Shown piece after piece: positions 4,640 through 8,644 of a stretch of DNA of 8,644 bases (position 1 is the stretch's first letter; each line of letters begins with the position of its first letter). The notes beneath the pieces were generated by a model that saw nothing but the letters and a program-made list of their open reading frames with translations, was not told the DNA's origin and did no database searches. Source of the stretch: Firmicutes bacterium UBA6226 (GTDB lineage Bacteria > Bacillota_A > Clostridia > Peptostreptococcales > Acidaminobacteraceae); assembly GCA_002441045.1 (NCBI GenBank), contig DJWQ01000229.1, positions 1,647-10,290 of the forward strand. Reading direction: 5' to 3'. The position numbers were made by a program, and so were the translations under genes.

Positions 4640-7600
4640 TTATTTAATCATCAATAAGTTATATAGAATTTGAGCCATTTGTGCTCTTGTTGCATTTCCT
4701 TTTGGATCTAAGTTACCTGATTTTCCACTTACAAATCCACCTTCAACAAATAGCTTCACGGCATTTTGTGCATAGCTCGAAACTTTAGCATGATCGCCAA
4801 ACTGCTCGAAACTAGCTTCTGATGCACCTTCTGGTAACTCACCTACGATGCTTAGTGCATTGTAAAGTAGAGTCATCATATCTTCTCTTGTTAAAGCAGC
4901 ATCTGGTTTAAACTTATTATCGCCAGTACCTGAAGCCAAGCCTAATTTCTTAGCAGTTGCTAAATAAGCTGTATAATAAGAATTACCCGCATCCGCGAAA
5001 TTGTCTTTAAGAGTGGTATCAACTTTTACATTATAAGCATTCATCAACATTACTAAGAATTGACCTCTAGTAATTTCTGCATCAGGACTAAATTCAAGCT
5101 CTGATGTCCCATTGGCGATTTGTCTTGATGCGATATAAGAGACAGCATCATAATACCATGCTCCTGATTTCACATCATTAAACGACTTGTCTTTGTAGCC
5201 TAACATATAGGTTGAAAAATGCTTGGTTTTAAACTCAACCATATGCGTTTCTTCGTTATAGTTGCCTCTTATCGTTTCTAACACACCTTTGTCATTTAGG
5301 TAGTATACTACGATTGCATTTTTCTTTTCACCCAGTTGAAGTGTATAAGGAAGACTTACTTTGACAGAGCCATTTCCAAAATCACTGATCGTTTGCGTTC
5401 CAGAGGTTACACTGAAATCAAACACAGGTCTATCTTTTACTATCTCTTTTACAGCATCACTTAAATCATTTGTATCTACTTTGTTAATACTGATTGAAAT
5501 CTCTTCATTATTTGAACTTGATCCGATTGCGCTTAAGGCTTTTTGATCAAATAACAACGTCCCTAAACCAGATGTGATTTTCATATCTGCATTGGCTTCA
5601 TTAGAGACTCTTGATAAAGCATCTTTATCAAATGTGACTGTTAGCTTATCCGCATCAGAAGTTGTATCGATTTTAACTTCAATGACGTTCTTCGAACCAT
5701 TTGTGTTGTTTTGAGTAAGTTGATCGATCGCTTCATTTAAAGTTTCCTTTGAAACAGTTGCTACTGTTTGACCATTTTGAGTTTGTGTTTCACCAACTTG
5801 GATTGAACCTGTAATCACTTTCTGTCCTTGAGTTGCTTCAACGACGGTTACTGTCGTCGGTTTAGGATCGACAGGCGTTGGCTCTTCACCTGGCAAACCA
5901 GGATTTGAAGCCGCAGTACAGATTATATCTGATCTATCTCTAACTCTAATACGAGCGCCCTCTGTATCGAACGATGATAAACCTACCGCTGTGAGGTTTG
6001 CGCCTACTTGAAGGTTATCTATGGTCTTAGAAGATGTGATATAGCCATCGATGAACACTCTGCAAGTGACACCACTATCATCTTTAACATAGATGCTTTC
6101 GATTACATTATTAGAGTACTCTAAGTTGACGATTTTACCACTCACTTTTACCAAGCTACCAAGATGAGAACTTGCAGCAGCTTGCGCCGTTGTTAACAGA
6201 TATGGTGTTGGTAATGGGCTAATACTTGAATCGATTATCGATATTTTTTCTACCGCGATCTGTCTTTCACCGTTATATGAGCTTGTTTTTCCAGTGATTT
6301 CAACCAATTGACCGGCTCTTATATCACCAGCAACAGGGAATGCATTGATTCCAGCAGTTCCATCTTGAACGTAAATACAATCAAAGAATGCTGTATCTTT
6401 GTCATAGCCTGAAGCATTTGATGTAACGATACCTCTTACAGTAAAGCGTTCGCCTTCATTTGCACTTTGAACATCCGAGATATTCGAAATAACCACTGGG
6501 TTTACAAATTTAACGATGTCTTCCATAATGGTGTAGTTGCTGTATGCAGGTGTTGCATAGCTATCCATAGTTACTTGAATTTCAAAGTTACTCATGAAAA
6601 CCGCACCAGCAACGATGATCGTTGAAGTGTTACCATTTTCATAATTAACGGTTTCAGAGGCTGCGATCAGATATTTATCTGAATACTTTGGAACAGCTAC
6701 TTCTGGAATTCCAGTTGTACCATCTTTATCATCATCTGATGAATAGCTTGTTGTAAAGCTGTAAACCATTGGGCTTATATTTTCAGAAAGTGTTTCTGTA
6801 GGCATTTTTGCTGAATCTACCGCATAGATCGTTGATCCGCCATAACTTGAATACACTTGTTCTTCTGTAATAACACGGCTGATAAAAGGATTGTTCGTAT
6901 TGTAATTTGTTAGATACAAACGTTGTGGTTGTCCACCATTTGTTACATCATCTTTTGCTTCATCATCTGAAATTCTAAGTGATGAACCGATGGATTCTAG
7001 TACTCTATTTTGTTGTGCTGACATCTGATCAGCAGCTGGAAGTGTATATTCATTACCATCTGAGTACTTAGTATAGCTTTCATAGTAGTCACCCCAGCCA
7101 GTGATGATAATTGTATTTCCCGCTTCTGCAAATGATTTGATGGCTTCAAGCTCATCTTCTGTATAGTTCATATATCCAATTTTGAAACTACTACCATTTC
7201 TTCTTGTTGGCGGTGTTAAAATTAACATTTTGAACTTCGGATTACTTGTTGCTGCCATAAATTCTTCACTTGTTTTTAACTCGACCACGCGAACATCATA
7301 TTCAACAGCCATGTTAGCGAAATTCCCCATGCTGTCTTTATAGTTACCGTTTACGTATTCGTTATAATGGCTTGCATCAATACCGATATAAACTAATTTT
7401 TCAGCGTTTCTAACATTGATTTTGATTTCTTGTGTAAAGATTTTCGTTTGATCTCCTACTAGGAACTCAGCGGTTACTACGACATTATTATCACCTGCTG
7501 TCGTCGGCATATATTCCTGTGAGTGTTTATAAGTTCCTGTTGGAACGATACTTTCGTTTAAATCTGCTTTTTTAATCAATTGACCATTCACTGTATACTC

Positions 7601-8644
7601 TAGCGACTTAAGCGTTACGTTAGATGCTTCATTATTAAATAAAGTCGTCGTAAAATTAAGTGCTTCGTTAGTTACTGGCATTTTTGTAGACGCTTCTAAA
7701 GAACTAATGCCAACAAGCGGTGCTTGACCCACCCAAACAGGTGCAGTCACTGCAATGTTTTTATCTGCTTGAGTTACTCTTACATAGTAATAGCCTTGTA
7801 CAGATGGTAATTCAAAGTTCCACTCAACAGCGTTTGTTTCAAAAGTTTTAGATGCTGCAACTCTACCGCTATTGGTTATAATCTCAACTTTTGAAATAAC
7901 ATCATTTGAATCAGGGTCATCAACCGTTACCATCACTTGTAAAGGTGTATTAGGTACTTCGCTGATAATGCTACCCATCATTAAATCATTGATCGTATAG
8001 CTAATATTAAGATTTTTATCTTCTGTTGCGTAAACTGACATATTTTTTAGGCCATTTAATAGACCTGTCGTACTTAAATCATCTGAAATAATAACCGTAC
8101 GAGCATTATTTGCATTACCCCATTTACCTTTATGGTTATCTTGGTTGTTCGTAGGTGCCACATGCCAACCTTTATCCAATGCTTTCGTATATTCTGTAAA
8201 GCTTGGGAAATAGCCACCTGAACCGATAGCACCTTCTCCATTACCTACTTCTACAGCGACCATTTTATTATCATAAGATGCTGACCAGTATGCAAAATCA
8301 GAAAAAGTTCCGAAGGTTGAACCTGGATGGTTGAACTGTGATAAGTTTGCAAGTGGATCTGAATTCTTTATTAATGTGTCATAATAAGCTTTCATTCCTG
8401 CATCAGCAGTTTTATTGTTTAGTGTTGAGTTATTTCTACTTACTAACCCCACTGAGTTAAATGTGTTGATATGTCCAGGACCACCTGACCAAGTCATCTC
8501 ATAACCTGGGAAAGCAAGCTTGCTGCCAGCGTTTTCTTCATTGAACGTAGCCATATCAGATACATATGTGTTCCACTTTTCTAAGCTTTGCGCTGTCATT
8601 AAAGTTTTATCGTTCATTGCATCAGCTGGATTTGCTGCAGATTG
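4640..8644 (-). CDS. Giant SLH-anchored surface protein with PHP/CehA-type metallohydrolase domain (N-terminus beyond right edge)
   Basis: The frame is open from the right edge, with nine codons before the ATG at 8617 (QSAANPADA), so that ATG is internal and the N-terminus with its expected signal peptide is outside. Numbering from Met 8617, residues 1-215 are the C-terminal half of a PHP-type domain of the CehA/McbA group, with likely metal or active-site residues in PGHIN (His50), NHPG (His97), WHVAP (His152) and DNHKGKWG (Asp160, His162), followed by the usual ARTVI. Residues about 220-400 are Ig-like beta segments. Residues about 406-708 resemble a class I glutamine-amidotransferase-like alpha/beta fold (KLVYIGIDA; GNTIIITGWGDYY). 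Two OB-folds follow (about 708-800 and 803-900), of the kind seen in extracellular nucleases such as YhcR, then a Pro-rich linker (905-922) and a beta-rich stalk (about 923-1142). Three SLH modules end the protein (about 1144-1198, 1205-1258, 1268-1325), with TRGQ, TRED and TRAQ motifs. SLH modules bind pyruvylated cell-wall polysaccharide, so it is cell-surface anchored. The substrate is unknown; a phosphoesterase or nuclease role is inference. Confidence 0.85.
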   Translation of the reverse strand, partial: QSAANPADAMNDKTLMTAQSLEKWNTYVSDMATFNEENAGSKLAFPGYEMTWSGGPGHINTFNSVGLVSRNNSTLNNKTADAGMKAYYDTLIKNSDPLANLSQFNHPGSTFGTFSDFAYWSASYDNKMVAVEVGNGEGAIGSGGYFPSFTEYTKALDKGWHVAPTNNQDNHKGKWGNANNARTVIISDDLSTTGLLNGLKNMSVYATEDKNLNISYTINDLMMGSIISEVPNTPLQVMVTVDDPDSNDVISKVEIITNSGRVAASKTFETNAVEWNFELPSVQGYYYVRVTQADKNIAVTAPVWVGQAPLVGISSLEASTKMPVTNEALNFTTTLFNNEASNVTLKSLEYTVNGQLIKKADLNESIVPTGTYKHSQEYMPTTAGDNNVVVTAEFLVGDQTKIFTQEIKINVRNAEKLVYIGIDASHYNEYVNGNYKDSMGNFANMAVEYDVRVVELKTSEEFMAATSNPKFKMLILTPPTRRNGSSFKIGYMNYTEDELEAIKSFAEAGNTIIITGWGDYYESYTKYSDGNEYTLPAADQMSAQQNRVLESIGSSLRISDDEAKDDVTNGGQPQRLYLTNYNTNNPFISRVITEEQVYSSYGGSTIYAVDSAKMPTETLSENISPMVYSFTTSYSSDDDKDGTTGIPEVAVPKYSDKYLIAASETVNYENGNTSTIIVAGAVFMSNFEIQVTMDSYATPAYSNYTIMEDIVKFVNPVVISNISDVQSANEGERFTVRGIVTSNASGYDKDTAFFDCIYVQDGTAGINAFPVAGDIRAGQLVEITGKTSSYNGERQIAVEKISIIDSSISPLPTPYLLTTAQAAASSHLGSLVKVSGKIVNLEYSNNVIESIYVKDDSGVTCRVFIDGYITSSKTIDNLQVGANLTAVGLSSFDTEGARIRVRDRSDIICTAASNPGLPGEEPTPVDPKPTTVTVVEATQGQKVITGSIQVGETQTQNGQTVATVSKETLNEAIDQLTQNNTNGSKNVIEVKIDTTSDADKLTVTFDKDALSRVSNEANADMKITSGLGTLLFDQKALSAIGSSSNNEEISISINKVDTNDLSDAVKEIVKDRPVFDFSVTSGTQTISDFGNGSVKVSLPYTLQLGEKKNAIVVYYLNDKGVLETIRGNYNEETHMVEFKTKHFSTYMLGYKDKSFNDVKSGAWYYDAVSYIASRQIANGTSELEFSPDAEITRGQFLVMLMNAYNVKVDTTLKDNFADAGNSYYTAYLATAKKLGLASGTGDNKFKPDAALTREDMMTLLYNALSIVGELPEGASEASFEQFGDHAKVSSYAQNAVKLFVEGGFVSGKSGNLDPKGNATRAQMAQILYNLLMIK

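Noticed and set aside
5361..5546. 61-codon plus-strand open frame
   Set aside because: Antisense to the stalk region of the giant surface protein, with no supporting signals.

Overview
The window looks like chromosomal DNA of a low-GC Gram-positive bacterium, most likely an anaerobic member of the Clostridia. This rests on strong AGGAGG-type ribosome binding sites, a Gram-positive style lipoprotein signal, three C-terminal S-layer homology (SLH) modules on a very large exported protein, and A/T-rich Rho-independent terminators. The exact genus cannot be named from the sequence alone. There are five protein-coding genes, two of them cut by the window edges. I see no RNA gene, insertion sequence, CRISPR array or phage remnant.

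Layout, left to right. (1) Positions 1-313, minus strand: the N-terminal 104 residues of an exported, helix-rich protein with a cleavable signal peptide, preceded by its own promoter and an inverted-repeat leader. (2) 414-1205, minus: a membrane protein of the prolipoprotein diacylglyceryl transferase (Lgt) family in which several canonical catalytic residues are replaced, two of them by cysteine. (3) 1214-3424, minus: a 736-residue lipoprotein whose stop codon lies inside the ribosome binding site of the Lgt-like gene, so the two are almost certainly one operon. (4) A 203-base divergent promoter region at 3425-3627 with several symmetric elements. (5) 3628-4533, plus: a cupin-like/HD-GYP protein, probably a cyclic-di-GMP phosphodiesterase, whose stop codon lies in the centre of a 28-base perfect palindrome that acts as its terminator. 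(6) 4640-8644, minus: a giant cell-surface protein (at least 1,334 residues here, continuing past the right edge) with the C-terminal part of a PHP/CehA-type metallohydrolase domain, Ig-like segments, a glutamine-amidotransferase-like alpha/beta domain, two OB-folds, and three SLH modules. It ends in its own strong terminator just before the HD-GYP terminator.

The theme is the cell envelope: a lipoprotein with a linked lipoprotein-modifying-type enzyme, an exported helical protein, an SLH-anchored surface hydrolase, and one cytoplasmic signalling enzyme. The most unusual element is the lipoprotein plus divergent Lgt-paralogue pair, which could be a dedicated client/modifier cassette. Everything about its function is inference.
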